Source of the DNA: Botryllus schlosseri
Lineage: Eukaryota > Chordata > Ascidiacea > Stolidobranchia > Styelidae
DNA length: 22,981 bases
Direction: 5' to 3'
NCBI GenBank assembly: GCA_000444245.1
Contig: ATSW01015836.1
Location: 1-22,981 of the forward strand
Positions 1-10,280 of this stretch are shown in pieces. Both the position numbers and the translations under genes were made by a program. The notes below the pieces were generated by a model. It was not told the DNA's origin. It saw nothing but the letters and a program-made list of their open reading frames with translations, and did no database searches. Numbering within the stretch: the first letter of the stretch is position 1; every line of letters starts with the position of its first letter.

Positions 1-788
1 ATACCTAGCGAAGATTCGGCCCACATAATGCCACAATGCTGAAGTACATATCGGCGTTTTAGAATAATTTTAGAATAATTGCATAAAATCAGTACATTCC
101 GTCGCTTTGCCAACAATTTCGACGAGGACTTACCAAGGAATATAAGCTTACGCCTTAACGGTCTTAGCCAGACCGGCCAATGTGTTCGGAGTCTGAGTAT
201 AGTACATTGATATTGAGCAGAGTGTACAACGGGTTTTTATACTCGCTACCGATACCACAAACAACAACTTATGCAGCAGTAGCACGCACCTTAATCGCAC
301 GGATTTGGTTTTAATGATACAGTAAAGATATGAAGTCAAGATTGACCCAGTACGACCGTTCGATTTTTTACATCAGAAAACGATAGCAATGTCATTGGTT
401 GGTTGACTAAGCATCATTCGCTGACTACGTATATCGATTGCGGGTCAGGCTCACAGCAGAGAGTCACTAAATATTCACAAACGGAAAGCTGGATATTCCG
501 AGAATTTTTTTGCAACAAAACAAGTAAAACTTTTAAGGTTGTCGAGGTGCATGGTGCATGCTCGTTTAGTGTTGATTTTTTTTATGCTGTCACCACCATG
601 CATGGAGTGGCCCGCAGTTGAAATGCAATAAATTTGAGCCAAAGATCTTATAATGGAGTGAAAATTACAATTTACCAAAAGGTTCACAGTGCAGAACCTA
701 CCAAGGTTCTGTTGTGAACGCGAACCTCTAAATTTCCGAGGTTCACACACAGAACGCGAACGTGAACCTCACGTTCACAACATCCCTA
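1..788 (+). mobile_element. hAT-like MITE, TAGGGATGGTGTGAAC family, copy 1 (left end off window)
   Basis: It aligns along its length with 10849-11666: both share ATACCTAGCGA, TTTGCCAACAATTTC, CTCGCTACCGAT / TTGCTACCGAT and AGTCACTAAATATTCACAAA. It ends in a GTGAACGCGAACCT array and GTTCACAACATCCCTA. About 150 bp of its left end lie outside the window. Small open frames inside (403-621 plus) have a counterpart in the other copy but look like no known transposase. Confidence 0.72.
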
Positions 789-904
789 CTATGTAGCTGT
801 GTTGCTCTATTTATAATTCTGATCTAATTTGGAAAAACTTGTGCTGCTCTAATTCTAATTCTAATCTACTTCGGAAAAGCTGAAAATTTTCTAGTTGTCC
901 AAGT
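789..904. other. Short AT-rich spacer with TCTAAT repeats
   Basis: It contains CTCTAATTCTAATTCTAATC and a TTTGGAAAAACTTG / TTCGGAAAAGCTG near-repeat. Nothing else is recognised. It separates two transposon copies. Confidence 0.4.
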
Positions 905-1038
905 CTGTTCCAACCATCCCTTCCCTTTGTTGGCTATATCGGATGATTTTTGGAAAGTATTTACACGATTATGGCATGAATTTGCAACTTGAAAAAAACA
1001 CAATTTTTAAAGGCCTTCTTTTAAAACACTGTTTAAAG

Positions 1039-2222
1039 CAGGGGTCGCCAACTCAAAATAGGTCGCGGGCCACTTTTCCAAATTCCTGGAGGCCGCGGGC
1101 CGCATGACATCAATATCGATATAAAAGTAGGCAACGCAGTTCAACAACCACGTCTGATAACTCTACGTTATTACAACGCTGTGCTTTCTAACATAGGCGA
1201 CGGTTATAGTCACCACAAAAGAACTAATATTTTATTGAACAAACACAAATACAACAAAAGGTATCATGATCATCAATGTCATTATATTTTGGACTATGAG
1301 CTGTACACGATACCTGACAATGACAACACTCTTGAGCCGCTAAAACAGGGGTGGCCAACATTTTTGTAATTCACGGCCGCATTTCGCGTACTCATGTAGC
1401 CTGCGGCCGCATACCGGTGGTTAGTCGTGATAAACTAGCTGGGGCCAAATACCCACGTTATCATGTCCATGTCCATTGCCGGTACACTCCGAACTAATCT
1501 ATATGCCCATATCGGCTTATTATGCGCACCAAATCGTTAGTAGTTACGTTGTAAAGAGCCACAGAGAACCAATCTGTAGTCGCGCGAAGCGCGAAAAATT
1601 TTTCATGTTCATGAGTGAATTTCGTCAATAAATATTAGTATAGTTTCACATATTACTATAAAATATTTATCCTTTCTCGGCCAATGTGATCAGATTCCCA
1701 GATACAGCTGATGCAGGGGGTATCTGCGAAAACTTAGGGTTGCTATTACAAGTGTCGACAGCCGCATAATTTTCCTTCTACTGCTGCAGATTGGCCACCC
1801 ATGGATTGAAGAATCAATATTAGGGTTAGCTATACACGGTAGGCCTACTTGCTAGACAACTATCTCCTCGTAAAGCATTGTCTTTTGGAGCGCCCGAAGT
1901 CGTTTTGCAGGCGTCTCGGTCTTGGCAGTGGTGGGCCATTGCACGTCAAGGCAATATGCCCATTCGGACCAGCAAATTCTTCATCCATGGAATGATATTA
2001 CCATGCCGAAGCCGTATCAACTAGTGAGTAATAGTGATAGTGGGCACATAGAATGGCTCACTTTGAAAAACAACAACATTATGTTTCAACTGAAATCAAT
2101 TCTAGCGTTTCAACATGATTTACTAAGCGTTTTTCTGAATTTTTTTCAAATCAGGTCGCGGGCCGCAAAATAGGACCTCGCGGGCCGCATGCGGCCCGCG
2201 GGCCGCGTGTTGGAGACCCCTG
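1039..2222. mobile_element. Non-autonomous hAT element, CAGGGGTC ends, perfect target duplication
   Basis: Ends CAGGGGTCGCCAACTC and GTGTTGGAGACCCCTG, with GGTCGCGGGCCGC-type subterminal sequence at both ends. The flanks are exactly GTTTAAAG at 1031-1038 and 2223-2230. CAGGGGT-x-CCAAC with GCGGGCCGC is a widespread hAT terminus. It is 1,184 bp; a plus-strand frame at 1922-2173 shows no convincing transposase motif. A second CAGGGGTGGCCAAC-like end lies inside at 1346. Confidence 0.87.
1346..1803. mobile_element. Possible nested hAT element with CAGGGGTGGCCAAC ends
   Basis: CAGGGGTGGCCAAC at 1346 pairs with ATTGGCCACCCATG ending at 1803 (11 of 14 bases). Subterminal CGGCCGC / GCCGCAT motifs occur on both sides. 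No matching target duplication is seen (CGCTAAAA against GATTGAAG). It may be an older insertion inside 1039-2222, or internal sequence of that element that resembles its own ends. Confidence 0.4.
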
Positions 2223-2282
2223 GTTTAAAGCATGTTTTAAACAAAGTGTCTTGAACAACCATTTGTTTTAAATGCAACCCTA

Positions 2283-3330
2283 GGTATGACTCAAGTGTCA
2301 TTTTGGACGATCGTGCAAATGATGCGTGCGATTGCGAGAAGACTTTCGTGAACTCGTGAAGGTCAACGTTCGATATCTCGCGGCTGATGTATACTTGAAG
2401 TGTCGTGTGGTATTGTCGGCCTATAAGCCTCTCTCAGCTACATGACATGGACAAAAAGTCACGCGGTACGATTTGATTTCGGAGAAACCTACGGTGCGAA
2501 ATCACGATACGATATTTCTCACCGCGTGCTATACGAAATTACGATATCTTTATGGTACCGAACTTTTTTCGTAATCTTGATGCTTATCTGGAAATTTAGA
2601 TCCGCATTGGTTGCATCTAACATAAAAATCAACATAAAGTAATCATATTTATACTAAAGCATGGACCATGTTTTATTATTTTCCGTCATGATTAGCTACA
2701 GACGAAAATTAACATCTGAAATTACAATACGGTGGCGGGTGCGTGCGTACGCAATGGATTGCTCGAAAATGACTATGGGGGAGTCCCAATGCGGACTAAA
2801 CTGCATAGGTCACCAACTGCTTGACCTTTCCCACATTATCGTCAATGTTTTCCACAAATTGGTCATCTTGCGTCACGTAAGGATTTGCACAATCATCAGT
2901 CTTCAAGGTGATTTAAAACATTATCTGTGTCGTAGCGTAGGGTATTCATCATGGTCCATTTCCTTTGTCACGTCTTCGGGCTCACCTCTTTCATCTGTAT
3001 TAAATCTACCGATCCTCCCACCCGGCAAGAATTCGAATCAATTTCACTAGTATATGTCCCACGAATTCTGAGTGCCAGTTTTTTTTGTCTGCTGGTATCT
3101 CGAATACCGCATCAAAGCGGTGCCAGTACCGATACTTGTGATGTTAAAATGATGGAACAATAAAATTTATACAAAAACAGTAAGGGCCTAAAAGGCGGCT
3201 CCAAAATTTGTCTTACAACTTATACAGACCAAATATTATCTTTCGCCAGGACTAACTCATGCAGCATTTTCACGTTCTGCTGTCAGCATCATGAGATCAC
3301 CATTCAGTTCAAAGGTCATATAAGTCAGGT
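2283..3330. other. No confident gene; weak coding-like fragments on the minus strand
   Basis: About 1 kb between two transposon fragments. A 129-codon plus-strand frame (2661-3050) resembles nothing known. On the minus strand, 2790-3020 contains two short open stretches with acidic, protein-like composition (for example GRFNTDERGEPEDVTKEMD and TQDDQFVENIDDNVGKVKQL). They are too short to assign and could be relics of an old coding element. A CACGCGGT / ACCGCGTG inverted pair lies at 2460 and 2521. Confidence 0.35.
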
Positions 3331-3387
3331 AAAAACATGTTTTAAACAAAGTGTTTTAAACAATCATTTGTCTTGAATGCAAGCCTA
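3331..3387 (+). mobile_element. TTTAAAAC-rich element, solo right end
   Basis: AAAACATGTTTTAAACAAAG, then GTGTTTTAAACAATCATTTG and AATGCAAGCCTA match the right end of the copies at 2231-2282 and 8545-8602 nearly base for base. Nothing of the rest of the element is nearby. Confidence 0.65.
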
Positions 3388-3833
3388 CCCGTAACAACAA
3401 CGCCGCAATGTTGTGGTCTCTGTGTCTACAAGACAGGCTGTCACGTGTTGCGTCAAAGTAATGAGGTAAGGTCCGTTGAAAGAGAGATATACGCAGCAAA
3501 TTAACTCAAAATTAGGAATTCAGATTACAGATCAAATGCATCACATAAACATCCGCTCTGCGTTACTAAAAAACATGCAAAAGTGCTACACTCCAAGATC
3601 AACTTACTGTTGGGTAGTTGACGACGACATCCCTCAATATACGAGCTTAAATCCCGGGGTATGTGGCCTCAATCGCGCGTTTGAATTACATACAATTACA
3701 ATAGTCATAGTAATAAAATCGAACCTTAGGCTCTAAACCTTATTACCACCAAGCTTCAAACCTGTCGGTAAAGATGTTATTGAACAGATGATGCGCTGCG
3801 CTAAATTATCGATCCGTTACAATGAATTACGAT
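3388..3833. other. Unassigned AT-rich stretch
   Basis: An 86-codon plus-strand frame (3476-3736) has no recognisable motif. I see no repeat or splice-bounded exon that I can support. Confidence 0.3.
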
Positions 3834-4424
3834 CAGGGATGCCACTGGGATATTTCGAAAAAAAAAACAGATTTGTACGCTAAATAGACCCAGAAAAACC
3901 CAGATGCTATATTTTACTCAAATTTCTATGTGATAGCCGTGTAACTAAAACCTAACAGTCATTAGTTACAATCATACAGTAATAGAAGCAAGTTTTAGCC
4001 ATTGATATTGTAATTCCCGCAGTTCATACAATAAATTTGGCTCGGTTAACACTGCAAACCTCACAAAAATATGTTATTTTCTGCTCGACGCATGCTTTGA
4101 AATAATAAGCGCGCGGCGTCAAAATTCAAAACAATACCACTCCCCATCTCTGTGGGTGATTTTCAGGCATTTCCCGTGACCTGAACAGATTGAAAGAAGC
4201 TCCTAATTGAATAACAGCGAAATCTATTGACAGTGGCAAACTGAAGTACGTGCATTTGACGACACTATGATCTTGGTAATCTAATGATAAAGTTTCGAGC
4301 GTAAAAATGACCTGACGAACATGATGCTAAAAACAACCCAGATTTCAAAGATAAAAACCCAGAAACCCAGGTGATGCTCGAAAACCCAAGATCTGGGTGG
4401 AAAAAGTCGGGAGTGGCATGTCTG
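3834..4424. mobile_element. Non-autonomous hAT-like element with ACCCAG subterminal repeats
   Basis: Ends CAGGGATGCCACT and AGTGGCATGTCTG. Flanks ATTACGAT (3826-3833) and ATTACAAG (4425-4432), 6 of 8 matching. AACCCAG / CTGGGT motifs recur within about 80 bp of both ends (near 3888-3905 and 4335-4400). It is 591 bp with no transposase frame. Confidence 0.68.
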
Positions 4425-5839
4425 ATTACAAGAGTTTCAATGCGCTTATGTCTTTTTTATGTTTCAATAATGTGACCTATCGCAGTACAGTAAGATCAGA
4501 CACACTACAGTCCAAGTTCATTCAATATACCCCTTTGAACACTATATGACATATCACCCTGCCAAAATACTTCCCTACTCCAGCATAATATATTATTTAC
4601 ATTATCAACATTGGTCGCGAATTGTCCTCATAGGATATAGGAGAACCCAGGGGATAAAAGACGCCATACCACCCTACCATTTTCGACTGCTATACATTTA
4701 CACACCATACGTGTCATAATCGGATCCAGTTGAATATCTTGATATACGTATAATTTGACAATATGAATAATGAATAAATGAATATATGCCAGAGTCTCGG
4801 CGCAGGCAGTATTGCTGGAGTCGGATAGAAGCCTGAATGACGTTACTGCTGAGCATGACTGCTGTCAGATAACACCGTACCGAATAGCTGCTCTGAATGC
4901 ATGCATGTTAAATCACGGCATTGCATTTCTCTCTACAATGAAAATAACCATCAGATTCCTTCGCTAATTCTAGAAAGCAGAGTCAAAGTAGAATATTCCG
5001 GGAAGTTAAACGTTCCGCCCTGCACTCTTCAGCTGACGACTTCTCGTCCTAAATACGGCGCTACGATCAGCTTACTTATTTGGTCACAAGCAGATTAAGT
5101 AAAAGCAAATTTTGAATGAACAACAACGAAACATCGATCCGAATACCGAATTACAACCCCCTATAGTCAGTCAACAGTCAAAGAGTGGTTGAAAATCCGT
5201 ATTAACCAAGTAAGAACATTTTATACATTTTGTAACCTTCTCAAATGATCATCCTTCTCGCACTCTAGGTTCAGAAATGCTGCACTAATGCCGTAAATGC
5301 TACTCGTCAGTTCATGGCAATCCAGTTCCCAATGAAGTTTCGCAAAACTCCTTATCCAAATCTTTTTCCATCTTAACTAAAATCTGTCAATCCTATATCC
5401 AAGTCGCAACCCTGTGCTTGCTCTCTCCTGTAAGCATGAGCATGAGCATGAGCACTTGAGCATTCAGTCCGACATCATATACCGAAACTATCATTCAGTC
5501 TATCGAATCCAACGATTAAAAACATGGTATGCCTTCATAACCGTGCACCAACACGTTGTTACAATTGCCAAATAGATCTCGGGTACTGAATAGATTCACA
5601 ATCAACAAATAATCGTCTATAATGACATAAACAGCAAGAGGTTACTACTATATCGATTATAGACTATGCGCACCTGAACGAGTTTCAACTCTGCTGAGCG
5701 TAAATGATCAATATGCATGTGATTACACGGATCTAGCTCATCGATTCCCCCCGTGCAAGTGTAACGCGAAAATATACAATAAAACGATCATTACCGCAAT
5801 GACAACCACGATGATCAGAGGTATGGTAACGCAGTAATT
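4425..5839. other. 1.4 kb without a recognisable gene
   Basis: AT-rich sequence. The only clear local structure is a short (GCATGA) tandem at 5434-5453. A 65-codon plus-strand frame (4901-5098) has no motif. Nothing supports an exon, RNA gene or transposon here. Confidence 0.35.
5434..5453. repeat. GCATGA microsatellite, about 3.3 units
   Basis: The perfect run is GCATGAGCATGAGCATGAGC. Confidence 0.8.
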
Positions 5840-5975
5840 ACTGCTTTTCCAGAGTACTCAAGTCTACTCTATCTACTCAAGTGTTTATAGTTTTAGACAC
5901 TTTCACCTCTACTTCTATACTTCTTAGTTGAAACTACTTCCTTCCTGGAAGTAGAAAGTAGATTTTGGAGATGTG
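5840..5975. mobile_element. Degenerate fragment of the AAGTAG hAT family
   Basis: GAGTACTCAAGTCTACTCTA, TCTACTCAAGTG, CACCTCTACTTCTATACTTC and GGAAGTAGAAAGTAG resemble the subterminal arrays of the element at 16670-17962. No terminal repeat survives. Confidence 0.5.
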
Positions 5976-6082
5976 TGCATCACTTTTCTGAGTGAAATTG
6001 GTATAATTGAAGTAACTGAGAGAAATGTACCCTTTATCACGAACTCAGAATATATTTTCCAACATTCCGCCTGTTAGTAGTG

Positions 6083-6290
6083 TATATGGATGGTGTGAAC
6101 GCGACGTTCGCGTTCTGGTTTTGTGTGTGAACCTCAGAAATTTGGATGTTCGCGTTCACAAACGAACCTTGGTAGTTTCTTTTTTATGAACCTTTTTCAT
6201 GCATTACAAACTTTCACGCCATTATAACGTGTCTTAGGTTGAAATTCTTTGCATTTCTACTTCGGATCATCTCTCCGCATGATGATGGCA
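6083..6290 (-). mobile_element. hAT-like MITE, TAGGGATGGTGTGAAC family, solo end fragment
   Basis: GGATGGTGTGAACG, then GTGTGTGAACCTCAGAAATTT, TTCACAAACGAACCTTG and TTGAAATTCTTTGCATTTC follow in the same order as the reverse complement of 11480-11666. Only about 200 bp of one end survive. Confidence 0.7.
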
Positions 6291-6442
6291 ATCCGTAATC
6301 GGTATCTACCACGATCTCTACTGCGTAATACCACACACTCGACCCGGAGCCTGCGGCGATATGGTAATTGGTAATTGAATTGTTAATTTCCCGATAGCAC
6401 GTGTCGTTATGTATAAAATCGACAGCTTTGCGGAAATCTGTG

Positions 6443-7420
6443 CTATAGGGGAGATGTGGTACCGATGGATCACTGGGACCGAAATACTTGAAACATTCTC
6501 CATGATAATTTCATGATTACACTCCGTGAATTTGTCTACAATTACATGCTGGCAGAATCTTTCCTCACATGCAAAGAAATTCGACCTGCGTGAGTTACGG
6601 GGTCTGTGACGAATGATTTACGTTTTATAGGGGGTGTAAAGTAAATTTGGATCGACATTTGCATTTTTCTATACCACCTTTCAGACTAACAAACCCCCCA
6701 TAATTTTTTATGTGAAGTATAGGGCTTGTATCAGGGTATATAATGGCACATATGTTTTGAATCAATATCATCCCTGAGTGGGCAATTTTCAAGTCAGTTA
6801 CAATATTTATGGGATGGGGGACCTATGGTACCATAGCCAAATCAAGCAAAAACCGGTAGATGGACCAACTAATCACTTATCAACATAAACTCGCCTACAT
6901 ATATATAGGCTGTAAATCACAGTTACCTGTGGTGTTTTATCGCTATTACGAGGTATTTGAAAGTCAAAATGTCGATTTGCGGGTAATATGTATGTGGCAT
7001 TAATTTTGTAAGTTTGAGCGTAATTCAAAACATGATTTTATGCCAACATTTGAGTTGATAAAATTTATTTTATTCTTTAGGTTCGCGTCGAAACATTCTT
7101 CATTGGCTTGCTGTACCTTAGCTTATAATACACAACAAAACAAGTTAACAAATTGGAGTTTCTCAGCGTATTTCTCATAGATCCCATGGTCATGTGCCTT
7201 TGGACCCACCGGATGGGGACCGATGACACGTTCGAGCAACACATTTTAAACGTTTATAAATATTTTTTGAAAAGGCGGATATTCATGGACATGTCCGCGA
7301 TAGGTAGAGCTTGTATCAAAGTGTTGAGANAGCAAAAGATCTGCTATTCTCGGCTGAAGATTTGAGGGCCAGAGATGATTTTGCAATTATTGATGCATCG
7401 GTACCGCATCTCCCCTATAG
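6443..7420. mobile_element. 978-bp element with about 30-bp terminal inverted repeats, superfamily uncertain
   Basis: The left end CTATAGGGGAGATGTGGTAC continues CGATGGATCA. The right end is its reverse complement with two mismatches over 30 bp. If TA or TATA is the duplicated target, the ends proper start GGGGAGATG, which would suit a Tc1/mariner-like or PIF/Harbinger-like element; I cannot choose. A perfect palindrome CTATGGTACCATAG lies near 6822. A 70-codon plus-strand frame (7153-7365) is not recognised, so it looks non-autonomous. Confidence 0.68.
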
Positions 7421-8032
7421 AAAGTCGTGATAGTTTTATTGCANTAGGGACAATAGACCATATGATGCAATCATGCAAATTGGTTATATGGAATAGTGTG
7501 CGAATTGATTATGCAACCTCAAATTTCATATTCCTTCCGTACCTTTGACTGCGATGATTATTCCTAATGTGGTCGATTATGCATACAAAACAAACACACG
7601 AATTCCAGAAGGATTTCTACCCGTTGTGGATTTTGCCCTCACAGACCTGGTGCAGTAGAACATCGAAGTTTTACGAATTACATGCAGACGAATAAGTAAA
7701 AAACCAAAGCTTGGGGCTTGCAAACGGGCGCCTATACTTTTAAAAACGGCGTTCTATTGACCGCGGAAGGAAATAGAACCAGTATTATCGAGGCATAAAT
7801 AGGTGCCCTTAGATGGCAGTGTTGCATTTTAAGCCAAGCCTACTCTATGTTAATGGAGTGACATTTATTTTGTGAAGAGCATTCTTCATACAATTCAAAA
7901 ATCCCCGTGAAATACACCCTGTGTCACGGTAACTGATTTTATTGTTTTTAAATTATGCCTATTTATATTATCAGTTGTCGTTTTGCGTCGGTCGTGCAGC
8001 TGCACTTTGTAATTTTGGAAGTATTCGGCTCT
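7421..8032. other. Unassigned stretch, about 600 bp
   Basis: No open frame of note, no repeat pair, no exon that I can support. It lies in the stretch with scattered ambiguous bases. Confidence 0.3.
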
Positions 8033-8188
8033 GATTTACTGCTANAAATGCAGCCGTATGACTAAGTTTACGTTCCGGTTCTTCAACTTTACCATATTTA
8101 TCTTTTTACCCTTAATGGATGAAGTCAACTTTATCTCTGGTCCGCCGACCGGTGCCTGTTCGCGAGAAGCAGGGATAGATTTCTAGAC
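8033..8188. repeat. Direct repeat, left copy, abutting a transposon
   Basis: GATTTACTGCTA, then TTTACGTTCCGGTT, ATATTTATCTTTTTACCCTT, AATGGATGAAGTCAACTTTA and GGTGCCTGTTCG recur in the same order at 8603-8768 with scattered changes. The element at 8188-8602 lies exactly between the two copies. Confidence 0.8.
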
Positions 8189-8602
8189 ATGGTTGCATTT
8201 AAAACAAAAATCAATTTAAGACATACATCTTTAAAACAAGGCCCTTGTTAAAAACATGCTTTTTATTTTTTAAAGAGCCATGACGTCACGAATATTCAAT
8301 TTTGACGTCATAGTGGATTTACATTGACAATTGNAAATATAGGCTAAATATAGCTCTTTTGANGAAATATCTGTACTATTGATGTTGAACCGACTATCTT
8401 GAGGGTTTCTACCATCCCATATCGATATACGTCGGCTGTATCGGCTGGTAGCCTAATTGTCCGTAGGCTCATACAACATAGCATATTATGGAATAATAAT
8501 ACAACTTTNAAAAAAAGTTTTAAGACCTTTGTTTAAAACAATCTTTAAAACATGTTTTAAACAAAGTGTTTTAAACAACGATTTGTTTTAAATGCATCCC
8601 TA
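8188..8602. mobile_element. TTTAAAAC-rich inverted-repeat element, copy with both ends
   Basis: Left end CATGGTTGCATTTAAAAC, right end GTTTTAAATGCATCCCTA. Subterminal TTTAAAACA / TGTTTTAAA arrays occur at both ends. The middle matches the reverse complement of 18330-18460. Two TGACGTCA boxes lie at 8280-8310. It is 415 bp with no coding capacity. The TAGGGATGC terminus would fit hAT, but no clean target duplication is visible. Confidence 0.72.
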
Positions 8603-8768
8603 GATTTACTGCTATAATTNCAACGGTATGACTCAATTTACGTTCTGACACTTCCGGTTATTCAACTTTATCATATTTATATTTTTACCCTTAATGGATG
8701 AATTCAACTTTATCTGTGATCCGCGGGCCGGTGCCTGCTCGTGAGGAGCAAGGATAGAGTTCCAGATA
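8603..8768. repeat. Direct repeat, right copy
   Basis: Partner of 8033-8188. It differs by substitutions and by a few extra bases (TCTGACACTTCCGG against TTCCGG), so the duplication is not very recent. Confidence 0.8.
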
Positions 8769-8944
8769 TCCCTGACGAGGGTTCGTTACTCGTCGTATAC
8801 TTTTGCATCGTGGGCGAGGTCACTGGTAAAAATTGAAAATAAAAACGAAGCATGCCATGTACTCCCTTACTAGTCACCATTATGTCTGTCCTTGTAGTGT
8901 ATGAGCTGCAATTAATATCCAGTGTTGAACATTTGTGTTTTTGA

Positions 8945-9679
8945 AGACTGATCAGTGAAAAAAATCATTTCATCGGGCAGAAAGGTTACCTAGCCGTGGA
9001 CTATAAGGGATATCGTTTCTCACAGATTGAACGCGATGCGCAAATTCAGGGTCGCAGCTCTGTAGAAAAATTCCTCAATGGTTTGACACAGAGAGTCAGT
9101 TTTGTCAGTCAAGTGGTCTCGTCACTGCGTTATGTTGACACGAAACAGCACATGACAAAGACAAGCGACGTTTCAAAGTCTGTTCTTAGAAAATACATTC
9201 CTGAATTATTTTTAACCACTGCGGAATTTGGAATANCTTGAAGTTTGACTTTCCCAGAGAATGAGCACAAAGCTCCGCCTCATATAGCAACACATATTTT
9301 CATAGAGACAAACAATCTCGAAATGGAAACGAGTTCAAGGTTTATTGAACCTTGTCCCAACTCGTTGCCATTTCGTGACCTTGAAATCAAACCATTCGAT
9401 TTGCACAATTTTGTATCAACTCCACGGGTGACACAAAAGCAGACGCGACATTGTTGACATGCGATTCCTGGAGCGTTAAATCGGATTAAAGTATTGCTCG
9501 AAATACTGTTCTCACGAAGGGGTAGAATTTTCAAGCAGATTGAATTGCTCATTCTATATGAACAGTCACAAAACCCCACTCGCGTTGATGATCTTATGAA
9601 CCTCGGTGTGAGATTTCGTGGATGTGGCTTTGCAATAAAAGCTTTTGGTGTTGCAGAAATTGGCGTTCTTGCAATATAA
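8945..9679 (+). pseudogene. Protein-like open region of unknown family, interrupted
   Basis: One plus-strand frame stays open for about 245 codons apart from two TGA codons, near 9238 and 9455. Recognisable-looking segments include RDAQIQGRSSVEKFLNGL, SKSVLRKYIPELFLTTAEFG, RFIEPCPNSLPFRDLEIKPF and NPTRVDDLMNLGVRFRGCGF. Composition looks like protein rather than translated AT-rich DNA, but I recognise no domain. There is an ambiguous base at 9236, beside the first break. It could be a decayed gene or element open frame, or a gene with exon borders I cannot place. Confidence 0.35.
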
Positions 9680-9713
9680 ATGTACCGCCAAGAAGCTATT
9701 CAAATTTATTTAA

Positions 9714-10280
9714 CTACACGCCTTTCGGCAGAGGACTCGTCTGAAGGAATCTCGGAAAAAAGCGTTCAGCAATAACGTTCCGTGAATGATACACCGTGAC
9801 ACATAGAATGGTGATTACATCACACCTGGCATAAATTACATATACGGTTAGATAATTGGCACCCTTGCAACGCCATAGTTCCTGTGTGTATAGCCATGAA
9901 CTACCGTTGTCACAAAGTGGCAGAGGCTTGTGAGTTTCGTTGTGATTGCACGTACCGATTATGTCACGTAACCTGGATTTTGACCTATATCCCCCGACGG
10001 AACTGTACTCCAGTTTGCTTTTGTTACTATATACGCGTGGATTCGTATAGCCCATTGTTAATTCACAAAACGAATTTATCGATAAATTTGCTGCACGAAA
10101 TGAAGGGCGTGTTGAGCCTATATCTATATACTCGAGATGGGCAAATTTGTGCATCATGGACATATTCCACTGTATTATATNGCCAATATATTGTATACCA
10201 TCAAATCTAATCATCATAACTGACGTCACCATTATGTTGTTTGCGCAATCAAAGAAACTGGTTTCCGCTCCGTGGTTCAT
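9714..10280 (-). CDS. 188-codon open frame of unknown identity
   Basis: This is the longest uninterrupted frame in the window, on the same strand as the cassette gene and downstream of its last visible exon. It contains an ambiguous base at 10181. Towards the C-terminus are four spaced cysteines in GTCNHNETHKPLPLC and LWRCKGANYLTVYVIYARC, then a hydrophobic run (VITILCVTVY). The C-x-G-x-x-Y-L-x-V pattern faintly recalls the end of a galactose-binding (SUEL) lectin domain, but the rest does not fit. A terminal exon of the cassette gene, an unrelated gene, or chance are all open. Confidence 0.25.
   Translation of the reverse strand: MNHGAETSFFDCANNIMVTSVMMIRFDGIQYIGXIIQWNMSMMHKFAHLEYIDIGSTRPSFRAANLSINSFCELTMGYTNPRVYSNKSKLEYSSVGGYRSKSRLRDIIGTCNHNETHKPLPLCDNGSSWLYTQELWRCKGANYLTVYVIYARCDVITILCVTVYHSRNVIAERFFPRFLQTSPLPKGV

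Larger units (their letters stand above)
905..2282 (+). mobile_element. TTTAAAAC-rich element, copy interrupted by a hAT insertion
   Basis: The two parts, 905-1038 and 2223-2282, are one element split by the insertion at 1039-2222. The left part shares CCAACCATCCC and TTTTTGGAAAGTATTTACAC with the reverse complement of 18280-18370. The right part is CATGTTTTAAACAAAGTGTC to AAATGCAACCCTA, matching the end at 8555-8602. The left part of the element is missing. Confidence 0.7.

Noticed and set aside
403-621. Coding gene inside the first MITE, with a look-alike at 11309-11530
   Set aside because: The similarity follows from the DNA homology of the two element copies, the frames start and end differently, and no transposase or host domain is recognisable.
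1922-2173. hAT transposase C-terminal remnant
   Set aside because: Loose resemblance only; no hATC dimerisation motif can be read and the frame runs into the terminal repeat.
2460-2528. CACGCGGT / ACCGCGTG pair as transposon ends
   Set aside because: Only 8 bp of inverted match over a 69-bp span and no target duplication; likely chance.
9714-10280. Galactose-binding (SUEL) lectin domain in the 188-codon frame
   Set aside because: Only the C-x-G-x-x-Y-L-x-V-like end resembles the family; the N-terminal cysteine pattern and the ANxxFGDPC region are absent.
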